Program-made: the position numbers and the translations under genes
Notes under the pieces: generated by a model
Seen by the model: the letters and a program-made list of their open reading frames with translations, nothing else
The model's database searches: none
What the model was told of the DNA's origin: nothing
NCBI GenBank assembly: GCA_013399015.1
Contig: VWZX01006847.1
Coordinates: 655-64,654, forward strand
Direction: 5' to 3'
DNA length: 64,000 bases
DNA from: Galbula dea
Lineage: Eukaryota; Chordata; Aves; Piciformes; Galbulidae
Part shown: positions 1 to 13,000 of the stretch, piece after piece
Layout of the letters: every line of letters starts with the position of its first letter
How positions within the stretch are numbered: the stretch's first letter is position 1

Positions 1-812
1 CTGAAATAGGGCTGCAGATGTGGGGTTGAGCCCCGGTTAGGTTTTTTTTTTCCCCCCTCCCAATTTTTCAATGGGGGGCGAATGACTCATGGAATCCTTT
101 CTCCTTTTCTTTCAGTGTGGTTGATTGTGGTTTTTTTGGGTCTCTTTGTTCCTGTTTAGCTGATTAAATGATGGGAATAAGGCTCGGCGCGATGGAGGAG
201 GCTCCTCCGCCGCGGCACATCCCTTGTAGGAGTCTCAGTCATTTCATGTGCATTTTTCTTGGGCGAGCTAGAGGACAGACACAATGAGAATCGTTTGAAA
301 TACGCCTCCTGCAAGGTGCTCATTTGCCCAGCGTGTGGACGCGGCACAGCTCATCCCGGGTGCTACACCAAGCCCTTCCATTTTTTCCCCTACCATCATC
401 AATAGGATTTTTAAAGCTGTTCCCACTGTGAGACGGGAATAACTGTGGCTACAAAGGGCAGTGCCGCTCTGATGGCTTCTTCATGTATCCAGCACAAAGA
501 AATCCAACCCAAAAGGTTGGACTTTGCTTTGTGGGAGTGAGCCGGTGCCAGGGATGCCAGTGTGAGCTTTGCCGGTGGACAGACAGCAGTGCCGCTGCCT
601 TAGGACTGTCAGACCAGCAAGGGGGAAGCTGAGGCAGCGTTAAGGAGCTCCAGGAGGGCTGATTCACCTGCCCAAGAGGGTGCTTGGGCACAGGCACAAG
701 GGCAGAGACATCTGTGGTGGGATGATCCCTTCTCCATCACCTCCAGAACCCATGGTGGGGAGGAAGCTGTAGTTGGTGGCCTGACATCACGTGCTGTTTG
801 CTCCTTCTGCAG
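1..812. other. Upstream or intronic sequence
   Basis: No exon, RNA gene or recognisable repeat seen. The acceptor at 801-812 shows that transcripts using the 864 start probably come from a promoter left of the window. Confidence 0.6.
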
Positions 813-1083
813 GCTGCTGGCCGTGGGGACATCCTGCCTGCCCTCCCGCCCGCACCCTGGGCCATGTCATCCTCCGACGAGGAGACCCTCAGCGAGCGGT
901 CGTGCCGGAGCGAGCGCTCATGCCGGAGCGAGCGCTCCTACCGCAGCGAGCGCTCGGGCAGCCTCTCCCCGTGCCCCCCTGGGGACACCTTGCCCTGGAA
1001 TTTACCCCTCCATGAGCAGAGGAAGAGGAAGAGCCAGGACTCGGTGCTGGACCCGGCTGAGAGAGCTGTGGTCAGGGTCGCAG
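813..1083 (+). CDS. MACF1: MACF1 alternative first coding exon, plectin-1c-like N-terminus
   Basis: A pyrimidine-rich acceptor (ctccttctgcag, ending 812) precedes the exon, so an upstream non-coding exon probably exists outside the window. The ATG is at 864; 73 codons plus one base run to the donor G|GTAAGG after 1083 (phase 1). The peptide has three SERSCR-type repeats, then [15 protein letters not shown] and [14 protein letters not shown]. From memory, the last two segments resemble the N-terminus of plectin isoform 1c ([21 protein letters not shown]), which suggests an exon older than the plectin/MACF1 split. It joins exon 2 through a split Asp codon. Confidence 0.95.
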
Positions 1084-4000
1084 GTAAGGCAGTGCCCTGC
1101 TCTGTGATGGGTCCCCTTGGGGAGGGGCAGGTGGAGCTCCCTGGGCTCTCTCCACGGTGGCTGAGACGGTCTGGAGGTCATGCCCGTACCCTGCTGCTCC
1201 TCAGGGAGCCTGGGGATGAATGGGATGGAGAAGAGGGGAATGGAGGTGACCTCTGGTGGCTGAGGACCAGGGTGGTGATTCGGCTCTGCGATGGCTTTGT
1301 CCTGATTGATAGCTTTGTCCTGTCCGGGGAGGGCTGGCCACGGGTTGTTTAGACTTGGGGTTAAGGGATGACTGGGCACCCAGTTGGGTGACATTAAAAT
1401 GTCTAATTAAGGACTAGTTGGCTCCTTGGTGCAACAATGCCCTTGGCCAGACTCCAGAGAGGAATTTGCCCTGGAAGGTTAGTGATTGCTGCTTGGCTGA
1501 TGGAGTCAGAACTGCTTCTTCACCAAGGTGGTGCCCATCAGCAGCCTCATTGCTGTGGTTACTGGGATGTCCCAGGGTTCCTGTGCTGCTGCGTCGTGGA
1601 GAGGACTCTGGTCCATGTGTCCCCCTGCCTGTGGTGCCTGCTGGCTGCTGTCACATCCCAGGGGAAGGGATGGGGATGGGAAGGAGAAAAAAAGACAGGG
1701 ATGGGCCCATGGTGGTTGATGGCTCCTTTGATTTATGGGGCTGGTGAGAAGGGAGGATGGAGGGAGAATGAAGGGGCTTTGCTCAGGGTGGTGGCCCTGG
1801 GTGTTGGTGTCAGGATTTGCTTCTTCACCTGAGACAAATGGCGACTGGGGGCTTTGATCTGCAGCTGTTGGGGTCTGGCCTCTTCTCCTCACACCCTTCG
1901 AGGGGCCTTTCATGTGCTTCCACTGGAGCAAACAGGGATTTGGGGCTGTTTGAGGGCCTTCTGCTGAGCCCTGGCCAGGCTATTCCAGCTTTCATCTCAC
2001 TGGCAGAAGGAAGGCATGAGGGCATCAAGCTCCTGGGGCACCCACTCTGCCCTGCCAGCCCCTAGCTAATGGGAAAATTGGCCCCATGCTGGGCTCTGCA
2101 CCCTGTGGGGACATGAGACTGGGAGCACAGGGGAGCAGGGGGACCCTGCTGTCACACAGGCAGGTCCCAGCTGGGCAGGAGTGGCAGTGGGATCCTGGCC
2201 ACCTGCCTTCCCTGCCCTCCCTCCCTCCCTGCTCCTGCCCAGGTGTGTGTGGCTCGGGCAGGTTGTGCCATCCTGTCTTGCAGGCATCCTGGGGCAGGAA
2301 GAACCAGTTGATTCAAATGATGCTTCTCCAAAAGGCACTGTCTGGGGCTGGGGGAAGCAAATGCACAAGATGCAGCCACTCCTGCCCCAAACACTCAGCA
2401 GTGCTAAGGCTGGGGGGTGATCAGGCTGCTGGGACCCCACCATCCCCAGCACCACTGATAGACCAGCTCTCCTCTAAATGCTCCATCCTGCTGGGTGCTG
2501 AGCAGCCTCCTACAGCCCAGGGCTGGGCCCTGTTGAGGCAGAGCCATTTCCCCATCAGCCTTTCTCCCCTCCTGCCCGGGATGCCGAGCGCTTGTCGTCA
2601 CGCTGGCTGGATGCAGCCCGTGATTAAAGGCAGGAGGATGTCACCAAATCCTCTCTCAGGCAGAGTCCCCATTAAAAACAACTCGTGAGGTGCAGCTAGA
2701 CAGTGCTAAGCTGGGAAGAGAGAGTTTGGAGACAGTTTTGTGTCACCACGTTTGAAAATGAGCTGAAATATTGATTCAGTCAGATTCAGTCAGACTGTCT
2801 GCAGTCCTCTGGCCACCCCCATGCCTGTCCCCAGCCAGGGTTCAGGGACTGGGCTGGAGAGCATCCTGGTGGTAGGTGGGATGTGCCCAAAGAGGGTTGG
2901 CACCTCTTGGTGGGCCTGGGGGGCAGGGACAGGACTTGGCTCTTTGAGACCCTCAGGAAGGGGCACTGGGAACAGAGCCTGGGCATCGTGTGGGGACAGG
3001 GAGCCCCATCCTGGCTATGGGACCCTGCAGAGATTGCACAGGAGCCACCTTGGTGGTTTTGGGGACACACATGGATCTGGGGTGCTCTCCCAACTCATTG
3101 TCCATGGGGTTCAACAGTCTGTGCATCCCTTCTGGCCATCAGAGCCCAGGAAAGGAGGACATGGCTGTGTCCCAGGGAGACACACACCAGTGAGGACCTG
3201 GGGGGAGGTGCTGGTGCCACAGCACAGGGTGCTGGGACACACTGCTCCTCCTCATCCCCCCTACCCCAGGCTGTCTGTGCCTGCATCTCCAGTCCCTCTG
3301 GTGCTGGGCCAGGTCCCCAGGCAGCCTCTGGAGCAGTTCCCTGCTTTGCTGGCATTGTCCTGAAAGGTAGTGGCATAGGGGAAGGTAGGGAGGGACTTGG
3401 GGGGCCAGTCAGTCTGACCCTTGGCCTTGTGTTGCTCTGGCTCACTCCAGTAGCTTGGCAGAGATTGAGGGTGGTGGCTGGGGAGGAGGGGGAGCTGCTT
3501 CGGGAAGAAAAGACTCTTTCATCCTAAACCTGTTTGCTCTTGATCCTGCCAGGGCTCACAGGCTGCCGGTAGGGTGCTGGGATGATGCTGAGGGGGACAC
3601 AAGGGTGCAAGGGGTGAGCAGCAGGCAGGGGTGGTGAAACAGGAGTCACAAGGGCTTTCCAAGGACTGTGCTTGGTAGGGTTGAAAAGGCTCCTGGGAAT
3701 CCTTTGTCACCCGAGGCACTGGCAGAGCCATGGCTGAGCAGGGCCATGTGCTCCATCCTCAGGACGTGGGAACAAATCTCCTCATTCTCTGCTGCCTCGG
3801 GAGCAGGAACCCTCCCTCCTGCTCCGTTGGGATAGGGCAGGCTTTGGGCAGCAATCCCGATGCCCAAGGAGAAATGAGGAGATGCCAGCTGGCCAGCATG
3901 GATCACTCCTTTCCCCGGGGAGGCTGTTTGGAGGTCAGCTGGATGTTGGGAGCTCAGGCACCTCTGCATCCAGCAGGGTGCTCTGCCCTGCCGTAGGCAC

Positions 4001-7000
4001 AAAGGTGGCCCTGCCAGGAGGCCACCTTGCTGGCACCGTCACCAAGATTCCATGATGTAAACCTTCCTCCCCATGGAGGTGGTGCTGGGGATGCAGCTAG
4101 GCACTGGCTTAATTACTTTTCCTAATTAAGGCATCCTGGAGAAGGGGAGATGCCTCTGAAGCTGGGGGGGAGGGGTGAAGGGGGTGCTCTGTGTAACCCC
4201 CACCCCGGTCTGGGGGCTGTGGGAGGAGGAGGAGGATGATGATGATTGATAAGGAAGATGAGGAGGAGGAGAGTGGCTGCTGCCAGTGGCCCCTTGCCAT
4301 CACCCAGAGGGGGGCAGCTGGGACGTTTGGGTGTTTGCTGAGGGGTGGTAGGGAGACCCCCGATGTCTGCGTGGAGCGGGATGGGGCTTTTCTCGTTGCC
4401 ATGGTTACCCAGCTGGTGGAGCCTGGTCCTCCGGTTGCCACGGCAACGGCGCAGCCAGGGTGAAAAAGCAACATCTCGTCGTGGCCAAAAAAGGCTAAGA
4501 TTTGCCCTGGCGGATTGGAAGGGGGGAAGGGCTGCTTCGGAGGGGAGGGGGGGACTGGATAAGGCTGTGGGGCATGGGAAGGGGGTGCGCTGTGGGCTGA
4601 GTGAGGAGTGCCTCCTGGCCTGGGGACAGACACCCTCGTGTTCCCCCTAAGAGCTGTGTCTGTGGGAGGTTTAGCTCTGTCACCTCCTGAGAGGGTGTAT
4701 GTGGAGGGGTCTGGGCTTTGGGGGTTCAGGGGAGTTTCTGGTGGATATGGAGGTGCCAGGCAGGTTTGGCTCTGCACTGCATCCCTGTTTCCCCGTGGGG
4801 TTTACTCCTGGCCCTGCTGTACCCCTCGGTGAGTTCCTTCCAGCCTCCCCATGATTCTCAGGTGATGTCAAGGGGCTCTCCATTCCCCCCATAGCCTCCC
4901 CAAAGCCATGCCGAGAGGCCTGACACCTCATGCACCCCCTTCTTATCCTGGCAGTACCCAGTGGTACCCAGTGCTCTGGGTTTGGTGGGGTATATCGGGA
5001 GACATTGGGATGCAGTGCTCTGAGCTCACTGGGATGCACTGGGATGCAGTTCTCGGGGCATACCGGGAAGCAGTGCATTGTTTGCACAGCATGCATCGGG
5101 GGCACTGGGAGGTAATGCCTTGATTGCACTGGGAGATGTTGGGGTGCAGTGCTTTGGTTGTACGGGGTGCAGTGGGAGGCAATCTTCCTGTTGCAGTAGG
5201 TCATCCTAGGAGGCGCTGGGCTCCTCCAGTCTAAGCACACAGGGATACACCGGGCTGCACTGGGGCACAGTGTCCTGAGCTTACTGGGATGCACTGGGCT
5301 GCAGCACTCTGGGCGCACTGAGATGTACTGGAGGCACTGCTTGCCACTGGGAAGCGCTGGGAGGCAGTGTGGCACTGGGAGGCCTTGCCGTGACTCCCTC
5401 CCGGTGTTCCCTGTTGGTGTCACCCCACTGTTTCCCTCCCGGTGTCCCCTTCCGGTGTCTCCCTCCTGATGCTGCCCCAGTGTCCTCCTCCCGATGTCCC
5501 CTCCCGGTGTCCCCTCCCGGTGCCGCCCCCGTGTCCTCCTCCTGCTGTCCCCTCGCAATGCCCCTTCCCTGTGTCCCCCTCCCCGTATCCCTTCCTGCTG
5601 TGACCCCTCTCCGCCGCCAGAGGTCGCAGCGGGGCCGGGGCGGGAGTCGGGGGCGTGTCCTGGGGCCTGAGAGGCGGAGCATTGACCAATAGGCGTGGCC
5701 CAGAGGCGTGGCCTAGGGTATGAAAGGCGGAGCGGCGACCAATGGGCGTGTCTCGGAGGCGGGCGCGGCGCGGGCGGAAGCGGGCTGGGCGCAGAGCGGC
5801 CCTGGGGCCGCGCCGGCAGCCGCACCGGGGCCGCGACAAAGGGCAGCGCCATGGCCGGCTACGTGCCGGGCTTGCTCCCGGCCAACCGCAGCCAGGAGAA
5901 GGAGTTCGTCCAGGCTTACGAAGACGTGCTGGAGCGTTACAAAGGTACGGCGGCCGGTGCGGGGCCCCTTGTGGGGCCTGGAGCGCGGCGGGGGCCGTCC
6001 CCCCGAGGGTTAAGCCGGTACCGACCCCTTATGCCCGAGGCTCTGAGGGCTCCGCTAGGCACAGCGAGCTCTGCCTGCGTGAGATGGCTGAGGGAGGGAT
6101 GAGCATCTCCGAGGGAGATCCGCGGCCCTGCGTGGAGGGTCCGAGGCGACAGTGTCTCGGGTGTTCGAGAGGACAGTCTGCGAAGGGACCCCTGCGTGGG
6201 ATGCTCACGCGATGGATGGTCCTGGTGTCCCCTATCTGGGGTGCCTGGGGTCCCTCTGACCCTTGCAAGGGGTGCCTGGGGGGCTCTATGTTCCTGCGTG
6301 GGGTTTCTGAGGTCCTGGGGGCTCAGCGTTTCTGTGTGTGGGTCCTGGGGTTCCTGTGTCCCCTGTATGAGGTTCCCGGGGTCCGCGTGTCCTCTGCTTA
6401 GGTTGCCCAGTAGTTCAGCATCCCTGCGTGGAGTTTCCATAGTCCTTAGGTCCCTGTCTCTCCTGCGTGGGGTGCCCAGGGGCTTAGCATCCCTGTGTGG
6501 GATTTCCAGGGTCCTAAGGACTGTGTCCCCTGCCCTGCATCCCAGCGCTCCACCTTGCTGCTCAGAACAATACAACATCCATCATCCCTGTGCCCTTACC
6601 CTGGGTAGTAGAAGGTATACGGGCACCCACTGCCCTCCATCCCTGCTCCAGCTGCCCCAGTGTCCCCATAACCCATCTGCCCCCGGTGGGGCTGAGCTCT
6701 GTCTCCCCAAGCCGTACCTGGGCAGGTCTGAAGTGCTGCTGTGCTCCCCAGGCCCCATGTCAACGGCAGTGCCGGTGTCGGTACCAGCAGTGAGTGTGCA
6801 CTTTTGATGTCAGTAGCTCATCTCCTCGCCTGTGTTTCTCTTCTTCATCATAGATTATTTTTTCTTTGCTCCTTGCTGCAGTGATAGACTTGTCTAGGAG
6901 CCCAGATTTCAGCCCCACAGGGCTCCTCACACTCAGCTTTGTAAGTTTCGCAGCCAAGGCTCTTTACAATGCTGTTGGCCGAGCTGAGAGGAGCCAGGAG

Positions 7001-10000
7001 CTCGCAGTGCCTGTTTCCTTTTCCTTTCTGCCTGCAGAGAAAAGGGAAGAATGGATTCCCTGGCTCCTCGATTCAGGGGGTGCCACTCAACTCTCCCAGA
7101 GGTGGGAGAAACGTGCAAGCCTCCCTCTGCTTTTACAGGGAGCAGGGAATCAATCAAAGCCTCTTGGAAAGGCACTGGCTAACGTGACTTGGGCTTGTCC
7201 AAGTAAGGACTGGACAAACTCCTTTATTAATAAAAAGCCTCTTTGATGTTGCTGGGTTCAGCGTGGAGACGCGAAGGAAACGGTGTGTGACGAGTGCCAG
7301 CGGAAAGAGCTGAAGTTTGCATCCTTTGTTGTTTGTCTTTTCTTGCTTTATTCCAAAAAAAGAAATTGAAATTGCAGTGCCTCTGCATGCTGGAGCATCA
7401 CCAGGCAGAGGGTGCTGGGCTGGGCTCCTCTGTGCTCCAGCTGTTGATGCCCTTGGTGAGTGATTGGTTCCACCCCTGTTGAGGAGGGTTTTGGAGGTGA
7501 TGCCTCACTTCAGCACTGGGTTGTGAGAGAAACTTGGTAGGCACTTGGAAATATCCTGCTGGGTGGTGTTTGGTCTTGTTTGTGGCAGTGGGGAAAGGAG
7601 TGCTTACACTGGATAAAAGCTTTCCTTTTGCCTTTGACCCCTTCCCAGCTCCCCACCCCTTCTATGACATCCCAGCTGTGCTGTGAGGGCTGGGTAGGAG
7701 CTTCCACTTTGGGTTGCTGGGATCCAAGCTGGTGAATGTTTTGTCTCTTCCTGCTTTTTTGGCTTTTTTTTCCCCTGTCCAGAACAAGTTTTCCACTGGT
7801 TCATTTCCTCCCCTTCTTAATGCTACAAAAATGAGAAGCTCTCCCTGAAATGGGACTGTGGTATGAGGACACCTGTGGGGTTGGTGTCCAGCTCATGGTG
7901 TGGCCACCTTGTACCTGCTGCATCAAGGACTTGGCACTGCTGGCACAGTCTTGTGCTGGCAGAGAGCAAGGAGGAGGTCAGGGCTGCAAGTGCCTCCCTG
8001 TATTTCTATCAGACAGCTCCACTCTGTTTCTAATGGAAAATAACCTAGAAACATCACTCTGAACAGCAGGGCTGCCATTGAGCAAGCCAGGGTAGGCCTG
8101 GAGGCAGGGAGGTCAGTGGCATGGGAAGGGTCCCAGAGGCAGCTTGGTGAGCTGTGAATACTCCTCTTGAGTGAGGAGCAGGAGGTAACCAGCTGGCAGA
8201 GCCCCGTGGTTTCTTTCTTTATCCAAACACCCACCTGAAGCAGAGCTGCCTGTGCAGGAGGACCTGTGTCCCCTGCGTGGGCTGCCCCTGGGGGGGGTGG
8301 GTTCAGTGTTCCTGCGTGGGATTCTTGGGGTTCTCATTGTCTTCTGGGGGCTTGGGTAGGTGTGACCTGTCACTGGGGTGCTCAGCAGGGTGATCCAGCT
8401 CCTGGGTGTGCTGGGGGAGGAAGTTTGCTTCAGTGCTGGGAGCTGGCGTGGGTGCTGCTGAGTGATGCTGCGCCCTGGTCCTGAGTGGGTTGGTTGAGCA
8501 AGAGGCTGAGGCTCAAGGTGGGGGTTTGGGAGGGGGTGGAGACTGCTGCCACCTCACAGTGCTAAGAGCATGGCAAAGCTGCCCTAATTGTGGCTTCCTT
8601 TGGCATCCTTGGCAGGCACAGCACCCTCCAGGTTGTGCTGTCAGAATAGTGCCCTGAACCTGCAGCTGGAAGGTCTCCAGCACCAAGACCTTCACCAGTT
8701 TGGCCCAGTTGAAAGCCAGCAGGCCAGTTTCCTGGGGAGGCATGTTGTGGGGTGGCTTCCAGCCCTGCTTGCCTCATCTCTGGATCTCAGTGCTGCAGCA
8801 CATGCTGGGACGTGCAGTCTGGGTGCTGGGGAGAATGCCAGCAGTAGCGTGGGGGGTGACAGTCGAGCTTTTGGGGAGCCCTCTGGATGCTGCCACCATG
8901 GCAGAGCCCCAGTCAGGGAGGGGTCTGGGCAGGAGGGGAAGCCCAGATCTGTCCTCCCATGCACACTGGATGGGGCTCAGCGTGGGAGGGCTGCTCTCCA
9001 TTCCCATGGCATGGTCCTTCCGTGGTGTTTTTGGGGAGTGCTGGCACTCAGCATCCCCTCGGGAGAGCAGGAGCTGGCTGTGGCTCTGCTGTGGCAGTGC
9101 AAGGGTGCAGGCAGCACTGCTGGGCTCTGCTCAGAGCACAGGTCAGAGCACTGTAAACATTAACTAATCAATCGGGGGGAAAGCCTTTCTTTTCCATAAT
9201 TAACTCTTTTTTTGGGGGGGATCAGGGATAGAAACCTGCAGCTGTAGTGTCTGGGAAGCCTTTGGCCACCTCTGGTGCCATCTCTGTCTGCTCTGTGGTG
9301 CTCGGCAGGTGGCCTGGCTTGTTTGAACTGGGACACCATGGGGTGGCTTGTCACCTTGTGCACCTAACCTGAGCCAGTGTTAGGGAGGGAACAACCTTCC
9401 CAGGGCCTGGAGGAGAGCCCAGGGTGGGCAGGAGAGGTGTGGGCCCCTTGTATAAATGAACATGAGCACATTGGGCCCCTCCTTGTGGGACCGGAGCCTT
9501 CCTGGTTGGTGAGGAGCAGCCCTGGCTGTGCTCATCTCTGAAGGAACTTATTTTTTTCCTCTTGTGTCTTGTCTTGTGCTTTAAGAAATGCAACTAGAGG
9601 TGTCTGGACCCTGATGCCTGGAGTCTTGAGGCTTGCAGGTGTCCAGTTCCATGAGCTGAGTGGCTCTGCCAGCCTGGCAGCACGTGGCTCTCTCCTGACA
9701 TGGGGTTGCTGCTGCTGGATTTCATCCTGCGAGGATAAACATCCTTTTTGGGTGGTGCTGAGCAGCCTGCAGGCTGCTTCTGTGGGCTGTAAGAGTGCTG
9801 ACGGCAGTGGCAGCATGGTGGTGACTCCTCACCGGGGGAGAGGAAGCTCTTCTTCCTCTTCCTCCCCCAGGAGGAGGGGTGACCATCGGAGCGGAGAGTC
9901 CCTGGCTCGAGAAAGCTGGGCTGGGAGCCATTGGGCTTTCATCATCAGTCTGGTTAATGCTGGGGGTTTTGGGGATGCATGTGGGAGTCGCTGGCTTCCC

Positions 10001-13000
10001 TGGTAGAGGGGAAGTCCAGAGACCAAGGAGGGGCTCAGGAAAGCAGCAGAAACCTTGGGCTGCCCCCGGGGATGGCCAGATCAGGGTGGCTGAGGTGGAG
10101 CCAGAGCTGGTGGTTGGAAGGTGCTGTTTTGCTGCTGTTTGTTTTGGCCAGCAGGGAAATGAAGTTGGTGGTTTTTCAGGTGAGAGGATCCACCCCACCT
10201 CACCCAGCCGGCTTTCTGCTGCCTTTGCAGTGGAGTCATCACCATCCTCAGCACCCGGGGGTGCCTCCTGGGCTGGGCTCCCTTTGCTGAGAGGCATTGT
10301 GCCTCCCGTCGGCATTCGGAAGCAACCACAGCTGCCATCGTGGTCCTGGCTCCATGCTAATGAGCCAGGACTGTGGCTGAGCCCTGCTCGCAGCTCCTGG
10401 GGCTGGCAGCTGCTTCCCCTCACTTCCATGCACTTCTGGTGCAGAGCAGAAAGCCCCCAAGGGAGGCTTGGCTTGGTGGATTGCCCTTGCAAGGTGGCTG
10501 TGTCCGTGGTGCCTCCCTGGCACGGGCACCAGGACGTGGTATGGCTCCTGGGGCCGTGCCGGAAAGCTTTGATCTCCTTGCCGTGGCTGCTGAGCGCTTG
10601 GAAAGGGCTTGCCCTGTTCTCTTGCTCCTCTTCCTATTGCTCCTGCATGCATTCCCCTCAGAGCCTTTTCCTTCCCGGCTCATGCTCCAGGGCGAGAGCA
10701 GAGTCTTTGACCTCCTGTCTGCTGGTTTCTAGCCAAGCTCCTTTCCAGGCTCGTCTAGCTTGTGTCAGCTAAGTTTAGACTGCTCTGGACATACCGTGGC
10801 TGACGCCAGCAGCAAGGAACCCTCCCAGAGGGAAGTAGAAAAAGAGGTTTTATTGAAATTTAAAGTGTCTTAACACCATTGTTTGAATACCAGGGTGATA
10901 AGTCCCTTGATGTGCACTTAGAACAGATAAATGCAAGCTGTGGGGCACTTCTGTTTCTGGTTTCTCCTGTCTTAGTGCAGGGAGAAGCTGCACAGGAGCT
11001 CAGGGTGGGTGTGAGGAAGCTGCTCCACATTGGGGCTGCCTGGATAAAGCCATTTTTTGCTCTGTCTCTCCTGCATGGAGGGGCCTGGAGCTTGTCCTGG
11101 GGCTGAGGGCTCAGCCTGGCTCCTGCACGGGGCAGTGTTTCTCTGCTGGCTGGAGCAGGACTGGGACAGGCGTGGGGCAGCTGGAAGGAAGCACCAAGCA
11201 ATGCTGGGAAGCAGTGTGGCTCTTCCTGGGGCTCCACTCAGCCAGGGAAGCCCTGGAAGTAAGGTTTCAGGAGGTGCTCCAATACCACCTAAAGATGAGC
11301 CACAGGCAGCCAAGTTGGGTGGGTGCTGGGGAGTATGACTGGCACCCCGGGTGGGATTTGAAACCTCTTAGCCTTTGGCACTGCCTCTGGGTTGAGGGAG
11401 GTGACCAGGGTGATGTTGGTTTGAATCCATCACCTTTCAGGGAAGGAATACAAATGCATTCTCATTGCTATTCCTCAGGGATGGTTTCCAGAAGCAGCCT
11501 CTGATGTGCTAGGGAGCGTGGGCAGGGTTGGCTGATGCCTGATGCAGGCTCTGCTCGCCCCAAGGGGCTCAGGGGTTGCAGGGGACAATGTTTCCTTGCA
11601 GCTGCACCCATCAGGGTGGGACCACTCTCCCTAAGCACAAATCCAGCCCTTCCCAGCTCCTCTCTGCAGCTCAGCCATGCCCAGGGTGTTGCTGCCTCAG
11701 GGAGATCCCTGCTGTGGATGGATCCTGGCAAGGCCAAATGAATTTTCCAGGGTGGATGAGGCAATCGCTGCCTGCGGGGCGAGGAGGAGCAGTGGTTGGT
11801 GTGAGGGCACACCTGGCATGGGGATGTCAGCTTATCCCTGGTTTCTGAGGCTGGTGGTGGCCATCACCCATGGCATACCCCCTGCCCAGCATGGCAATGT
11901 AGAGCCAACCTTTGCAGCTCCAAGGGCAGGACCCACAAACCAGCTCCTCTCTGCACCCCAACTGGTTCTCACGCCTTTCCCATCCCATCAGACTCTGTGA
12001 GTGGGGTGGGAACCAGCAGAGCTGCTGCTGGGTGATGGTAGGAGAGCAGGGGTGGAGGTAGGGTGCTGGTCTCCCCAAAACAAGGAGGAGAGTGGCTTCC
12101 AGGCAGCTTTTGCCTGCTGCCAGCAGAGTGGTCCCTACCCGGGTAGCCCTTGTCCTGCATCCCAAGCAGCCAGTCTTGCAGCATCCCTCCTGGATGCTGG
12201 CCTTGAGTTCTCCCTTCCCCTTCCAGATGCTCTTTCTCGAGGCTTGTTGGAAGCTCCAGATTTAACATCTCACTGCTGGCCTTGTCGGGGGGGGGCTGGG
12301 CCCACTGCTGAGGTTTGGGGGTGTTTGAACAGCCTCCAGCTTGGAAGTGGCTGAGGAGGTCTTCTGCAGGGCAGCATTTGTGCAGCATGGAGGATGCCTG
12401 TGTTAATAAGCTGGGAAGCTTCATTTCCAAGCTCATGTCATGGGGTTTTGAGTGTCTGGATGGATCCCACCCGGCTTGGGGGCCTTGGGAGGAGGAGGAT
12501 CCTCCAGCATCAGCTTCCTGAGGAGATGTGTGGTGAGGCTGGGAGGCTGGGTGGTCAGATTTGACTGTGGAGAGTGTACACAAGTCCTGGGATGTGATCT
12601 GAGATGTGTGTCCTGCCTCTGGGCCAGATAAGCCCAGTGATTCCTGGAAGGGGGGGAGTGGGGAGGGCTCTTGGGCAAGATGGTTAGGGAGATTTTGGGC
12701 AAAGAAATGGGATGCTGCTCCCAGCAGGAAGGATAGCAGGGTGAACTGAGGCTTCCTTTTGCTCTGATGGTGCCAGACCATTGCTACCATTGGATGCTTG
12801 GTTTGCAAGAAGCATCCTGTGCCTGGTCCCTGCCACCATGGGCTTGCAGTGCTGTGCCTGCCTCTTCACCACCCCCCTGGCTATCTGTGGTCTGGACCAG
12901 CCAGCTCAGGACAGCTGGCTGGGCACTGGCAGGCCACAGTCCAGGGTTTTGTTGTTTCCCTGTGCATGACATGCTGCATTTCCATTTTTCATTTCCTGTT

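Noticed and set aside
4680..5852. 390-codon minus-strand open frame
   Set aside because: It overlies the minisatellites and the CpG promoter; Pro/Arg/His-rich repeat translation with no domain and no splice context.
10540..10732. Short frame with a Leu-rich hydrophobic stretch, considered as another membrane-anchor first exon
   Set aside because: It ends in a stop with no GT donor in the right phase, and the DNA is not promoter-like.
9722..12808. Several minus-strand frames of 110-280 codons
   Set aside because: Low-complexity Pro/Ser/Gln translations of intron DNA without domains, splice sites or promoter signs.
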